Below, in pieces: positions 32,649 through 41,703 of a stretch of 45,579 nt of DNA. A model generated the notes under the pieces. It searched no databases. It was not told where the DNA came from and saw only the letters and a list, made by a program, of their open reading frames with translations. Both the position numbers and the translations under genes were made by a program. Within the stretch, counting starts at the first letter, position 1, and every line of letters begins with the position of its first letter. Source of the stretch: JAGNZR01 sp051656905 (GTDB lineage: Bacteria; Fusobacteriota; Fusobacteriia; Fusobacteriales; Fusobacteriaceae); contig JBOFJQ010000027.1 in NCBI GenBank assembly GCA_051656905.1, positions 1 to 45,579 of the forward strand, in the 5' to 3' direction.

Positions 32649-35648
32649 ATGTTTGAAAATTTAAAATTAGAAGGAATAAATTTTTATAGAGGGGAGATCC
32701 CATTTTTTATAAAAAAAACAGATAAAAATTTAGTATATCTATGTTCTTCCAAAAAAAACTTAAATGATTACTACTGGTGTTTGAAAGACTTTACAGATGT
32801 AAAGATAATAAAGCAAGAGGAAAATACAGAAGAAGAATATATAAAGTTTAATTATAAAATAATAGAGGCTTTAAAAAATAATGAGCGTTTTATAATATTG
32901 ATTACTTTAGATTACTTTTTAAAAAAATATAGATATCATGGAAATAGTCTTTTAATAGAGAATGGAAAAAAATTAGATTTAAAAAAGACTATAGAGATGT
33001 TTGATAGTGAAGGATATAAAAGAAATTATCTTATTGAAGGAAGAGAAGAGTACTCTATAAGGGGAGATATCCTAGATTTTTTTCCAGTTAATAGTGAAGC
33101 TCCAATAAGAGTAGAACTTTTTGATGATGAGATAGAAAGAATAAGTTATTTTAGTATAGATACTCAAAAAAGTATTGAAAAGCTAAATCAAGTAGATGTG
33201 TATATAGACAATAATAAGGATTCAGTGGAAAACTTTTTAGAACATTTTAAAGATCTAGAAACTAATAATAAAAAAATTAAATTAGAACTTTTTTTAGAAA
33301 ATAGAGAGGTTTTAGAGTACAAGTTAAAAGAGATTATAGAAAGCAGTGATGAATCAGAAGAGGAAAGATTAAATCAATGTTTTTTTAATGGAATAAAAAA
33401 TTTTAAAGAGTTAAAGAATCAAATATTTAAGAGTAATGAAATTCAAAGATATCAAGATTATGAAGAGATAAAAAAGATTTCAAAAGAAAAAAAAATAGTT
33501 ATATGTAGTGAAGAAAATAGAAGATATTTAGAGATTTTTAGTGAATATTCCAATATAGAGTATTATCATTATCCTTTATATGAGGGGTTTGAAAATAATG
33601 GAACTCTTTATTTAACAGATAGAGAGCTAAAAGGAATAAGAGTTAAAAGAGAAAAAAACACTAATAAGATAGTAAAACATACTAATATTTCTGAGATAAA
33701 AGAGGGTGATTACTTGATTCATGAATCTTTTGGACTTGGAATATATAAAGGACTAAGTATTATAAATGGTCAAGAGTATTTAGAAATTAAGTATGCTGAT
33801 GAAGATAAACTATTTGTTTCAACAAATAACTTAGATAGAATTGAAAAATATATAGTAGATATAGGTCAAGAGCCGGAAATATATAGATTAGGTAGAAAAG
33901 GGTTCAAAAAGAGGAGAGAAAAACTTCAAGAAGAAATTGCTGTTTTTGCTCATGAAATTATAGCAATTCAGGTAAAAAGAATGACAAATAAAGGATTTAA
34001 ATTTACAAGAGATAATCTTCTTCAAGAGGAGTTTGAAGAGAGTTTTCCATATACCTTAACAAGAGATCAAGTTAAAGCTATTGATGATGTAAAAAAAGAT
34101 ATGGAATCAGAAAAGGTAATGGATAGAATAGTTTGTGGAGATGTAGGATGTGGAAAAACAGAAGTAGCTATAAGAGCAGCTTTTAAAGCTGTTAATGATG
34201 AGAAACAAGTGGTTATAATGGTTCCTACAACAGTCTTAGCTCAACAACATTATGAAAGAGTTAAAGAGAGATTTAAAAATTATCCTTTCACAGTTGAACT
34301 GTTAAGTAGAGTAAAAACAGAAAAAGAACAAACCGAGATAATAAGAAGAATATCTAATGGGTCTGTAGACATAGTTATAGGAACTCATAAAGTTTTATCA
34401 GAAGATATAAAATTTAAGGATTTAGGTCTTGCAATAATTGATGAAGAACAAAAATTTGGTGTAAAAGCTAAAGAAAAATTGAAACAATTAAAAGATAATA
34501 TAGATATGTTGACTTTAACAGCAACTCCAATACCAAGAACTCTTAATTTAGCTCTTTTAGGGATAAGAGATATATCTATAATAGAAACATTGCCTCCTAA
34601 TAGACTCCCTATAAAAGATAGTTATATTGAAAAAAATGAAAAGAATATAAAAGATGCAATAATGAAAGAGTATGCTAGAGAGGGACAGTGTTTTTATCTT
34701 TATAACTCTGTAAAAAAAATGGAAAAGAAAGAGCAAGAGATTAGAAACATAATACCAGATTTTATAAAAATAGCTTCTATTCATGGGCAGATGCAACCTA
34801 GAGAGATAAAGTCAAGGCTTAACTCTTTTGAAAGTGGAGATATAGATATACTTTTAACTACAACAATAATTGAAAACGGAATAGATATAGAAAATGCAAA
34901 TACTATTATAATAGAAGGGATAGAAAAATTAGGACTGTCTCAAATGTATCAGCTTCGTGGTAGAGTTGGAAGAGGATCAGAACAAGGGTACTGCTATCTT
35001 ATTATAGATAGTACGAAGGAATCTAAGAGTAAAGTTAAAGAAAGAGAGCAATCTATGAGAAGTTTAGATGGGATAAATACAGGTGCAGGTTTTCACCTTT
35101 CCCTAGAAGATATAAGAATAAGAGGTGCTGGAGAAATTCTTGGAGAAAAGCAACATGGAGCACTAGAAGTTTTAGGTTACTCGCTATATATGAAAATGCT
35201 ACAAGAAGAGATGGATAAATTAAAAGGTAACTATATAAAACCAATTACAGAGTTTGTGATGGAGCTAAAAGGTGATAGATATATACCTGAGGAGTACATG
35301 AACAAAAGAGAGAGAGTTGGAATTTATAAAAGAGTCGCTAAGATAAATAAATTAGGTGATTTAAGAGAGATTGAAAATGAAGTTATAGATAGATTTGGAA
35401 GGTTACCTAGTGTGGTTAAAAACTACTTTAGAGGGGAAAAAATAAGAATTCTTTCTGCTGTGGAAAATATTTTAGAAATAAAAGAACAGGAAGAGTATTG
35501 CTATATTAAATTTATTGGAAATGATGTAAAATCAGAAAAAATAATGGAGTTATTACAGAGAGGAAAAATAAAATATAAAAAATATGAAAATGCAATTGAG
35601 TATTACGGTAAATTAGAAGATTTTTTTGAATATTACAAAGGAATATAA
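32649..35648 (+). CDS. mfd: Transcription-repair coupling factor
   Basis: Mfd removes stalled RNA polymerase at DNA lesions and recruits UvrA. At about 999 residues it is shorter than the E. coli protein (1148). An N-terminal UvrB-like region (1-200) includes YSIRGDILDFFP. The RNA-polymerase-interacting domain is near 340-410 (GDYLIHESFGLGIYKG). The helicase has Walker A GDVGCGKTE near 497, a DEEQ box near 598 and RGRVGRGSEQGYC near 775. The TRCF C-terminal domain starts near 870. The frame is open 12 bases further up to a GTG, but that stretch contains the GGAGG for the ATG at 32649. mazG follows by 14 bases. Confidence 0.96.
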   Translation: MFENLKLEGINFYRGEIPFFIKKTDKNLVYLCSSKKNLNDYYWCLKDFTDVKIIKQEENTEEEYIKFNYKIIEALKNNERFIILITLDYFLKKYRYHGNSLLIENGKKLDLKKTIEMFDSEGYKRNYLIEGREEYSIRGDILDFFPVNSEAPIRVELFDDEIERISYFSIDTQKSIEKLNQVDVYIDNNKDSVENFLEHFKDLETNNKKIKLELFLENREVLEYKLKEIIESSDESEEERLNQCFFNGIKNFKELKNQIFKSNEIQRYQDYEEIKKISKEKKIVICSEENRRYLEIFSEYSNIEYYHYPLYEGFENNGTLYLTDRELKGIRVKREKNTNKIVKHTNISEIKEGDYLIHESFGLGIYKGLSIINGQEYLEIKYADEDKLFVSTNNLDRIEKYIVDIGQEPEIYRLGRKGFKKRREKLQEEIAVFAHEIIAIQVKRMTNKGFKFTRDNLLQEEFEESFPYTLTRDQVKAIDDVKKDMESEKVMDRIVCGDVGCGKTEVAIRAAFKAVNDEKQVVIMVPTTVLAQQHYERVKERFKNYPFTVELLSRVKTEKEQTEIIRRISNGSVDIVIGTHKVLSEDIKFKDLGLAIIDEEQKFGVKAKEKLKQLKDNIDMLTLTATPIPRTLNLALLGIRDISIIETLPPNRLPIKDSYIEKNEKNIKDAIMKEYAREGQCFYLYNSVKKMEKKEQEIRNIIPDFIKIASIHGQMQPREIKSRLNSFESGDIDILLTTTIIENGIDIENANTIIIEGIEKLGLSQMYQLRGRVGRGSEQGYCYLIIDSTKESKSKVKEREQSMRSLDGINTGAGFHLSLEDIRIRGAGEILGEKQHGALEVLGYSLYMKMLQEEMDKLKGNYIKPITEFVMELKGDRYIPEEYMNKRERVGIYKRVAKINKLGDLREIENEVIDRFGRLPSVVKNYFRGEKIRILSAVENILEIKEQEEYCYIKFIGNDVKSEKIMELLQRGKIKYKKYENAIEYYGKLEDFFEYYKGI

Positions 35649-35662
35649 GGGAGGTTAAAATC

Positions 35663-36430
35663 TTGGAGAAAAAAGGATTTTATGAACTAGTAGAATTAAT
35701 GAGAGTGTTAAGAGGGGAAAATGGATGTTCTTGGGATAAAAAACAGACAATTCACTCTTTAAAAGAATATTTGCTAGAAGAGACTTACGAAACTTTAGAA
35801 GCTATGGATATAGGCGGAGAAGAGTTAAAGGGAGAGTTAGGGGATCTGTTATTAAATATAATTTTTCAAGCTCAAATATCTGAAGAGAATGGGGATTTTA
35901 ACATAGATGGTGTAGTTCAAAAACTTTATGATAAATTAGTAAGAAGACATCCTCATATTTTTGGTGATGAGACAAATCTAACATCTGATGAGGTAAAAGT
36001 TCAATGGGAAAAAATAAAAAAGAAAGAGAAAGAGCATAAAGATAGAGTTTCTATTTTGGATGGAATACCAAAAACATTCCCAGCGATGCTAAGATCAGAG
36101 AAGATAATAAAAAAAGTAAGAGCAGTAGGATTCGATTGGGATAACGTTGATGGAGTATTAGATAAGGTTCAAGAAGAGATTGAAGAGTTAAGAGAAGTAA
36201 TTCATACAAATGAACATGAAAAAATTCAAGGAGAGATTGGAGATCTTATATTCTCATTGATAAATTTATCTAGTTATTTAGGATACAATGCTTCAGATGT
36301 TTTGGAAAAAACTAATAAAAAATTTGAAAAGAGATTTAGATACATAGAATCTGTTTGTGATGTAAATGAAAGTTCTGTAGAATTAATGGAATCTAAGTGG
36401 AAGGAAGCAAAAACTCTTGAAAAGGATTAA
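35663..36430 (+). CDS. mazG: Nucleoside triphosphate pyrophosphohydrolase MazG
   Basis: A 255-residue all-alpha NTP pyrophosphohydrolase with two MazG repeats. The first has EYLLEETYETLEAMD and GELGDLLLNIIFQAQ (metal-binding ExxE plus ExxD) and the second has QEEIEELREVI and GEIGDLIFSLIN. It hydrolyses (d)NTPs to monophosphates and may remove damaged nucleotides or ppGpp. Also conserved is RVSILDGIPKTFPAMLRSEK. The start codon is TTG, with GGGAGG 8 bases upstream. The order mfd-mazG-rqcP matches the Bacillus mfd, yabN, yabO neighbourhood, and the genes are probably one operon. Confidence 0.95.
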   Translation: MEKKGFYELVELMRVLRGENGCSWDKKQTIHSLKEYLLEETYETLEAMDIGGEELKGELGDLLLNIIFQAQISEENGDFNIDGVVQKLYDKLVRRHPHIFGDETNLTSDEVKVQWEKIKKKEKEHKDRVSILDGIPKTFPAMLRSEKIIKKVRAVGFDWDNVDGVLDKVQEEIEELREVIHTNEHEKIQGEIGDLIFSLINLSSYLGYNASDVLEKTNKKFEKRFRYIESVCDVNESSVELMESKWKEAKTLEKD

Positions 36431-36478
36431 AATATAAGTGTTTTAATAAAAAAATGTAGTAAGAGAAAAGGGGTAGAT

Positions 36479-36778
36479 ATGAGAATAGATAAATTTTTAA
36501 AAGTTAGCAGAATTATTAAGAGAAGACCTATCGCTAAAATAGTTGTAGATGGTGGAAAAGCTAAAATAAATGGGAAAGTAGCTAAAGCTAGTACAGAGAT
36601 AAAAGTTGGAAATATACTAGAGCTAGAATACTATGATAAGTATTTTAAATTTGAAGTATTAGAAGTTCCAGAAGGAAATGTAGCGAAAGATAAAGCTAAT
36701 GATTTAATAAAGGTTTTAGAAGTAAAAGGTATGGATATAAAGATTGATTTATCAGTTGAGGGGGATATTTTTGAATGA
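36479..36778 (+). CDS. rqcP: S4-domain RNA-binding protein RqcP
   Basis: A 99-residue protein that starts directly with an S4 domain: MRIDKFLKVSRIIKRR, then VDGGKAKINGKVAKAS. RqcP (YabO/HslR-like) binds the 50S subunit together with RqcH and promotes alanine-tail synthesis in ribosome-associated quality control. Its place directly after mazG, as in Bacillus, supports RqcP over heat-shock HslR. The end of the protein (after about residue 80) is family-specific. AAGGGGT precedes the ATG, and the stop codon overlaps the ispE start (ATGA). No rqcH is in the window. Confidence 0.85.
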   Translation: MRIDKFLKVSRIIKRRPIAKIVVDGGKAKINGKVAKASTEIKVGNILELEYYDKYFKFEVLEVPEGNVAKDKANDLIKVLEVKGMDIKIDLSVEGDIFE

Positions 36779-37644
36779 TAAAAGAGTTAAAATCTAATGC
36801 TAAGATTAATATAGGGTTAAATGTAGAAGGCGTTCTTGATAATGGATATCATATTTTAGATATGGTGATGGTTCCGATAGATTTATCTGATAGGTTAGTT
36901 ATTGATTTTAAAGAGAAAAAAGGGATTTTAAAAATAACTGCAAATAATGAAAAAATACCTACAGATGAAAGAAACATACTTTATAAAGTATATAAAATGT
37001 TCTATGAGAAAAGTAATATTGAGTCTGAGGATATAGAAGTTTATTTAGAAAAAAATATCCCTTCAGAAGCTGGTCTTGGAGGAGGAAGTTCCAATGGAGC
37101 ATTTTTTTTAAAGGAATTAAACAAATATCATGGGAATATTTTTACAGATGAAGAGTTAATCTTATTTTCTAAAAATATTGGAGCAGACATTCCATTTTTT
37201 ATTATTAATAAAAGCTCAAGAGTAAGAGGTATTGGAGAGGAGATTGAAATTTTTAAAAATAATTTAAAAGTTAGTATTATTTTAATAAAACCACCATTTG
37301 GAATATCAACTCCAACAGCTTTTAAACTTTTTGATAGCTTAAAATCAGAAAATAAAGAGAAAAAAGCCAATATTTTAGAAATAATAGAAGGACTTTCTCA
37401 AAACAAGTTGTATAAGATGGAACAGGGAGTTGAAAATCAATTGGAAGTTGCACTATTAACTGAAAGCTTAGAAATAAAAACTTTTAGAAAAAAACTCCAA
37501 GATTTTCACGAAATATTTTATATGTCAGGAAGTGGAAGCACATATTTTACACTGGTAGAAGAAGAAAGAGGTTTAGAAATTTATACTAATCTAAAAAAAG
37601 AATTAAAAGAGTGTGAAATTTATATGACGAAATTTCTTGGTTAA
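36775..37644 (+). CDS. ispE: 4-diphosphocytidyl-2-C-methyl-D-erythritol kinase
   Basis: A GHMP-family kinase of 289 residues in the non-mevalonate isoprenoid pathway. KSNAKINIGLNVEG near the N-terminus binds the substrate, PSEAGLGGGSSNGA near 93-106 is the ATP-binding GHMP loop, and MSGSGSTYFTL near 245 is the third motif. The length is normal for IspE. It overlaps the end of rqcP by four bases, so translation is coupled. The presence of ispE implies that this organism makes isoprenoids by the MEP route. spoVG follows by 26 bases. Confidence 0.95.
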   Translation: MIKELKSNAKINIGLNVEGVLDNGYHILDMVMVPIDLSDRLVIDFKEKKGILKITANNEKIPTDERNILYKVYKMFYEKSNIESEDIEVYLEKNIPSEAGLGGGSSNGAFFLKELNKYHGNIFTDEELILFSKNIGADIPFFIINKSSRVRGIGEEIEIFKNNLKVSIILIKPPFGISTPTAFKLFDSLKSENKEKKANILEIIEGLSQNKLYKMEQGVENQLEVALLTESLEIKTFRKKLQDFHEIFYMSGSGSTYFTLVEEERGLEIYTNLKKELKECEIYMTKFLG

Positions 37645-37670
37645 TAAAAAACAGGGGGTTGAAATAAAAA

Positions 37671-37970
37671 GTGAAAATTACAGATGTGAGGGTTAGACTA
37701 GTAAAGAAAAATGAGATTGGAAATGAAAAGTTAAGAGCATATGCAGATATAACTTTTGATGATGTTTTTGTTATCCATGGTTTAAAGGTAGTTTATGGAC
37801 AGAAGGGAATGTTTGTTGCTATGCCTTGCAAAAAAATGGCAAATGGAGAGTTTAAAGATATTGCTCATCCAATTAATCAAGATTTAAGAACAGAGATTAG
37901 CACAGTTGTTTTAGCAGCTTATGAAGAAGCTGATAAAAACAGTGAAATAATTGTAGAAGAGCTAATTTAA
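37671..37970 (+). CDS. spoVG: SpoVG-family regulator
   Basis: A 99-residue SpoVG protein with the typical opening KITDVRVRLV, the RAYADITFDDVFVIHG strand pair and the KKMANGEFKDIAHPI segment. SpoVG proteins are small cytoplasmic DNA/RNA-binding proteins that affect cell division, capsule and global expression in Gram-positive bacteria and spirochetes. Here it must have a non-sporulation role. The start is GTG with GGGGG 12 bases upstream. As in Bacillus it follows ispE, although purR and yabJ, which lie between them there, are missing (a ridA gene is elsewhere at 8149-8553). tRNA-Gln follows. Confidence 0.93.
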   Translation: MKITDVRVRLVKKNEIGNEKLRAYADITFDDVFVIHGLKVVYGQKGMFVAMPCKKMANGEFKDIAHPINQDLRTEISTVVLAAYEEADKNSEIIVEELI

Positions 37971-38011
37971 TAAAAAAAATTAAAAAAAATAGAAAAAAAT
38001 TATTTTTATTC

Positions 38012-38040
38012 TTGACTCAATTTTAAATTTATGATAATAT
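38012..38040 (+). promoter_or_regulatory. Promoter of tRNA-Gln
   Basis: TTGACT (38012-38017) and TAATAT (38035-38040) are 17 bp apart, and TG sits at the extended -10 position. The distance to the tRNA is about 11 bases. Confidence 0.7.
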
Positions 38041-38051
38041 AAAAAAGTTGT

Positions 38052-38126
38052 TGGGCTGTCGCCAAGCGGTAAGGCATCGGACTTTGACTCCGACATGCGT
38101 TGGTTCGAATCCAGCCAGCCCAGCCA
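38052..38126 (+). tRNA. tRNA-Gln (anticodon TTG)
   Basis: The 75-base sequence folds as a complete cloverleaf. Acceptor TGGGCTG pairs with CAGCCCA, the anticodon arm is TCGGA-CTTTGAC-TCCGA with TTG in the centre, the T arm is GTTGG-TTCGAAT-CCAGC, then discriminator G, and CCA is encoded. It has its own promoter and terminator. Confidence 0.97.
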
Positions 38127-38142
38127 ACTTACATAAAAACTC

Positions 38143-38169
38143 AAATCTACCCTAGTGGTAGATTTTTTT
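38143..38169 (+). terminator. Terminator of tRNA-Gln
   Basis: AAATCTACC (38143-38151) pairs with GGTAGATTT (38157-38165), followed by further T. Confidence 0.88.
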
Positions 38170-38340
38170 ATTTATACAAAAATAATATTATAAATTTCTA
38201 AAGAATTAGGATTTTTTATATAAAAATATTGAGATAATCATTTATTTGTAATATACTAAATTATAATGCTCGAATTAAGATATAATACTAATTAGTTAAC
38301 ATGGATGAAATATTAAAAAGATAGGTGGTGCAATTAATAT

Positions 38341-38778
38341 ATGAAAAAATTTATATTAGTATATATGATGTTTTCAACTTTGGCTTTAGCTGATATTCAA
38401 TATGAAGATTTACCTAAAGATCACTGGGCTTATAATTCTGTTAATCTATTGGTAGAACAAGGAGTGTTAGAGGAAGATAGCTACTCTTTTAGAGGGGAAT
38501 CAAATTTAAAAAGATATGAATTTGCATATGCTTTAGGAAAGTTACTTAATAAAGTACAACTAGAAAAAGCTGATAAGAAAGATTTTTTAGTTTTAGAAAA
38601 ATTGGTTTCTGAGTTTGCAGTTGAATTAACTAAAATAGGATTTGATACAGATACATTTAATAGTAAGATAGAAAACTTAAATGAAACTATTCAGTTAATG
38701 AAAACAACAATAGATAGACAACAAAAGATGATAGACGATTTAACAAAAAGAGTGGAAAAGTTAGAAAGAGAGATTTAA
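38341..38778 (+). CDS. Small exported SLH-domain / coiled-coil protein
   Basis: This 145-residue protein has a signal peptide (about 1-17, ending ALA). One S-layer-homology module follows (about 20-75, YEDLPKDHWAYNSV to RYEFAYALGKLL), and a heptad-rich coiled coil runs from about 85 to the end (NLNETIQLMKTT, DDLTKRVEKLERE). SLH plus coiled coil at the N-terminus is typical of outer-membrane anchoring proteins such as Omp-alpha and of diderm SLH porins, where SLH binds peptidoglycan. Here no beta-barrel follows. It may tether the outer membrane or assemble with a partner. AGGTGG lies 12 bases before the ATG; two TATAAT boxes (38262-38267, 38281-38286) lie upstream. Confidence 0.78.
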   Translation: MKKFILVYMMFSTLALADIQYEDLPKDHWAYNSVNLLVEQGVLEEDSYSFRGESNLKRYEFAYALGKLLNKVQLEKADKKDFLVLEKLVSEFAVELTKIGFDTDTFNSKIENLNETIQLMKTTIDRQQKMIDDLTKRVEKLEREI

Positions 38779-38812
38779 ATGATAATAATTATTATAAATA
38801 TGGGAGATAGTA

Positions 38813-40162
38813 ATGGAAAAATTAAAATTTAATTATCAAAATGCACTAAACTTTATAACAGAAACTGAAGTAAACTTAATGGAGTCACAAATAACTTTAG
38901 CAGCAAAAATGTTAGAGGAGAAAACAGGAGCAGGAAATGATTTCTTAGGTTGGGTAAATTATCCTAGTAATTACAATAAAGATGAATTTAAAAAAATACA
39001 AGAAGTTGCAGAAAAAATAAAAAAAAGTTCTGATATACTTTTAGTAGTTGGAATAGGTGGATCATACTTAGGAGCAAGAGCTGCAATAGATTTTTTAACT
39101 CATAGTTTCCACAATAGTTTAGCAAAGGATAAAAGAAAAACTCCAGAGATATTTTTTGTAGGACAAAATATATCAGGAACATATTTATCTGATCTTTTAG
39201 ATCTTTTAGATAATAAAGATTACTCTATAAATGTTATTTCAAAATCAGGAACAACAACAGAACCAGCTCTAGCTTTTAGAGTTTTAAAAAATCATATAGA
39301 AAAAAAATATGGAAAAGAAGCAGCAAAAGATAGAATTTTTGCAACTACCGATAAGGAAAAAGGAGCACTTAAAAAATTAGCTGATTCAGAAGGGTATGAA
39401 ACTTTTGTTATACCTGATGATATAGGAGGTAGATTCTCTGTATTAACGCCAGTAGGACTTCTTCCAATTGCAGTTGCAGGAATAGATATAGAAGAGCTTA
39501 TGAAGGGTGCGAAAGACGCTTCTGTAGACTTCTCGAAAGAGTTTAAAGATAACTCTTGTTATAAATATGCAGCAATAAGAAATATTTTAAATAGAAAAGG
39601 GAAAGACATTGAGTTATTAGTAAATTATGAACCAAAGCTTCACTTTGTATCTGAGTGGTGGAAACAGTTATTTGGTGAGTCTGAAGGAAAAAATGGGAAA
39701 GGAATATTTCCAGCTGCAGTAGATTTCAGTACTGATTTACACTCTATGGGTCAATATATTCAAGAGGGAAAAAGAGTATTATTTGAAACTGTAATTCATA
39801 TTGAAAAAGCTCATAAAGATATAATAATAGAGATTGAAAAAGATGATTTAGATGGACTTAATTATCTTGCAGGAAAAGATTTTGATTTTGTAAATAAAAA
39901 AGCAGCAGATGGAACTATTTTAGCTCACGTTGATGGTGGAGTACCAAACCTTGAGATTACAATACCAAAATCTACACCATATCATTTAGGATATATGTTT
40001 TATTTCTTCATGAAAGCTTGCGGAGTAAGTGGGTATGTATTAGGAGTTAATCCTTTTGATCAACCAGGTGTTGAAGCTTATAAGAAAAATATGTTCGCTC
40101 TTCTAGGAAAAGCAGGTTTTGAAGAGTTAGCAGCTAAACTTAATGCAAGATTAAAAAAATAG
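38813..40162 (+). CDS. pgi: Glucose-6-phosphate isomerase
   Basis: A 449-residue bacterial-type Pgi interconverting glucose-6-phosphate and fructose-6-phosphate. The phosphate-binding SIS elements are GIGGSYLGARAA near 77-88 and SKSGTTTEPALAFR near 145. GGRFSVLTPVGLLP near 208, GESEGKNGKGIFP near 289 and the C-terminal NPFDQPGVEAYKKN are family signatures. The gene starts 35 bases after the SLH gene and ends 43 bases before the aminopeptidase gene, so the three could be one unit. GGGAGA precedes the ATG. Nothing unusual is seen. Confidence 0.97.
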   Translation: MEKLKFNYQNALNFITETEVNLMESQITLAAKMLEEKTGAGNDFLGWVNYPSNYNKDEFKKIQEVAEKIKKSSDILLVVGIGGSYLGARAAIDFLTHSFHNSLAKDKRKTPEIFFVGQNISGTYLSDLLDLLDNKDYSINVISKSGTTTEPALAFRVLKNHIEKKYGKEAAKDRIFATTDKEKGALKKLADSEGYETFVIPDDIGGRFSVLTPVGLLPIAVAGIDIEELMKGAKDASVDFSKEFKDNSCYKYAAIRNILNRKGKDIELLVNYEPKLHFVSEWWKQLFGESEGKNGKGIFPAAVDFSTDLHSMGQYIQEGKRVLFETVIHIEKAHKDIIIEIEKDDLDGLNYLAGKDFDFVNKKAADGTILAHVDGGVPNLEITIPKSTPYHLGYMFYFFMKACGVSGYVLGVNPFDQPGVEAYKKNMFALLGKAGFEELAAKLNARLKK

Positions 40163-40204
40163 TATAAAAAATATTTATTAATAAAATCACATAAGGAGGA
40201 TAGT

Positions 40205-41593
40205 ATGTTTTATAAAAAAGAAAATGGTTGGAAAGCTACAACTGAAGAGAAAAGAAAAGAAATATTCAACTTTTCAGAAGGGTATAAACAGTTTTTAGAT
40301 TTAGGAAAGACAGAAAGAGAGTTTGTAAATGCAGGGATTGAACTAGCTGAAAAGCACGGTTTTAAAAATGCAGAGACTTTAAATTCTTTAAAACCTGGAG
40401 ATAAAGTTTATTATATAAACAGAGGAAAAAATTTAATTTTAGCTGTTATAGGTAGTGAAGATTCAAAGTTAGGATTTAATTATATAGTTTCTCACGTTGA
40501 TTCTCCAAGAATAGATTTAAAACAAAATCCTCTATATGAATCAATGGAATTATCATATATGAGAACTCATTATTATGGTGGAATTAAAAAATATCAATGG
40601 GCGACACTGCCTCTTGCAATGCATGGAATTATAGTACTTGAAAGTGGAAAAAAAGTAGAGATAACTATAGGGGAGAAAGATGGAGATCCTATATTTACAA
40701 TACCAGATTTATTACCACATTTATGGGGGAAATCACAAGCTGAAAGAAAAGCTCCTGAAGTTTTAAAAGGGGAAGAGCTTCAAATATTAGTTGGAACTAT
40801 TCCATCTACAACTTTAGATAAAGAAGTAAAAGATTTAGTAAAATATAATGTAATGCAAAAATTAAACGACACTTATGGAATAGTAGAAGAGGACTTTATT
40901 TCTGCAGAAATTCAATTAGTTCCAGCTGGAAAAGCTAGAGATGTAGGTTTTGATAGAGGTGTAGTAGGTGCCTATGGTCAAGATGATAGAATTTGTGGAT
41001 ATACATCTATGAAAGCTATTTTGGAGTTAGATACAACTCCTAAAAATACAGCAATTTGCTTTTTAGCAGACAAAGAAGAAACTGGATCTAACGGATCTAC
41101 AGGTCTTCAATCTGATTACCTTGAATATTTTACAGGGGATATTATCTCTAAATTAAAAGGAAACTATTCAGATTTAGATTTAAGAAAATGTTTGTGGAAT
41201 TCAAGAGCTCTATCATCAGATGTAAATGCAGCAATAGACCCTATATTCAGTTCAGTTCATGAGGCTCAAAATGCAGCATCGATTGGCTATGGAATAGTAG
41301 TTACTAAATATACAGGATCAAGAGGAAAGTCAGGAACTAACGATGCAGATGCAGAATATGTTGCTGAAATTAGATCTATGTTAAACAAAGAAGGTATTAA
41401 GTGGCAAACAGGAGAATTAGGAAAAGTTGATGAAGGTGGAGGAGGAACAGTTGCAATGTTCTTAGCTCAAAAAGGGATAAAAACAATAGATGTAGGTCCA
41501 GCATTGTTATCTATGCATGCTCCATTTGAATTAGCATCTAAATTAGATGTTTATGAAACTTATAGAACTTATAAGGCTTTCTATAAATTATAA
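40205..41593 (+). CDS. M18-family aminopeptidase
   Basis: This 462-residue protein belongs to the M18 dinuclear-zinc aminopeptidases (aminopeptidase I/DAP group). The zinc and catalytic positions lie in SHVDSPRIDL near 97-106, GAYGQDDRI near 258, DKEETGSNG near 294, SSDVNAA near 339 and SMHAPFE near 438. It has no signal peptide and acts in the cytoplasm on N-terminal, often acidic, residues of peptides. The protein is full length. AAGGAGG lies 7 bases before the ATG, and a strong hairpin terminator follows. In an amino-acid fermenter it supplies free amino acids from peptides. Confidence 0.93.
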   Translation: MFYKKENGWKATTEEKRKEIFNFSEGYKQFLDLGKTEREFVNAGIELAEKHGFKNAETLNSLKPGDKVYYINRGKNLILAVIGSEDSKLGFNYIVSHVDSPRIDLKQNPLYESMELSYMRTHYYGGIKKYQWATLPLAMHGIIVLESGKKVEITIGEKDGDPIFTIPDLLPHLWGKSQAERKAPEVLKGEELQILVGTIPSTTLDKEVKDLVKYNVMQKLNDTYGIVEEDFISAEIQLVPAGKARDVGFDRGVVGAYGQDDRICGYTSMKAILELDTTPKNTAICFLADKEETGSNGSTGLQSDYLEYFTGDIISKLKGNYSDLDLRKCLWNSRALSSDVNAAIDPIFSSVHEAQNAASIGYGIVVTKYTGSRGKSGTNDADAEYVAEIRSMLNKEGIKWQTGELGKVDEGGGGTVAMFLAQKGIKTIDVGPALLSMHAPFELASKLDVYETYRTYKAFYKL

Positions 41594-41645
41594 TAGAAAG
41601 TTATATAAATTATTGTACCTAATTAAAATTTAATAAAATAAAAAT

Positions 41646-41686
41646 AAAAAGGTGCTAGTTATATCTCTATAATTACCACCTTTTTA
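41646..41686. terminator. Bidirectional terminator between the M18 gene and the next gene
   Basis: AAAAAGGTG (41646-41654) pairs with CACCTTTTT (41677-41685), and TTATA with TATAA extends the stem inside. The flanking genes converge. Confidence 0.8.
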
Positions 41687-41703
41687 TGCTCATATATATT
41701 TTT

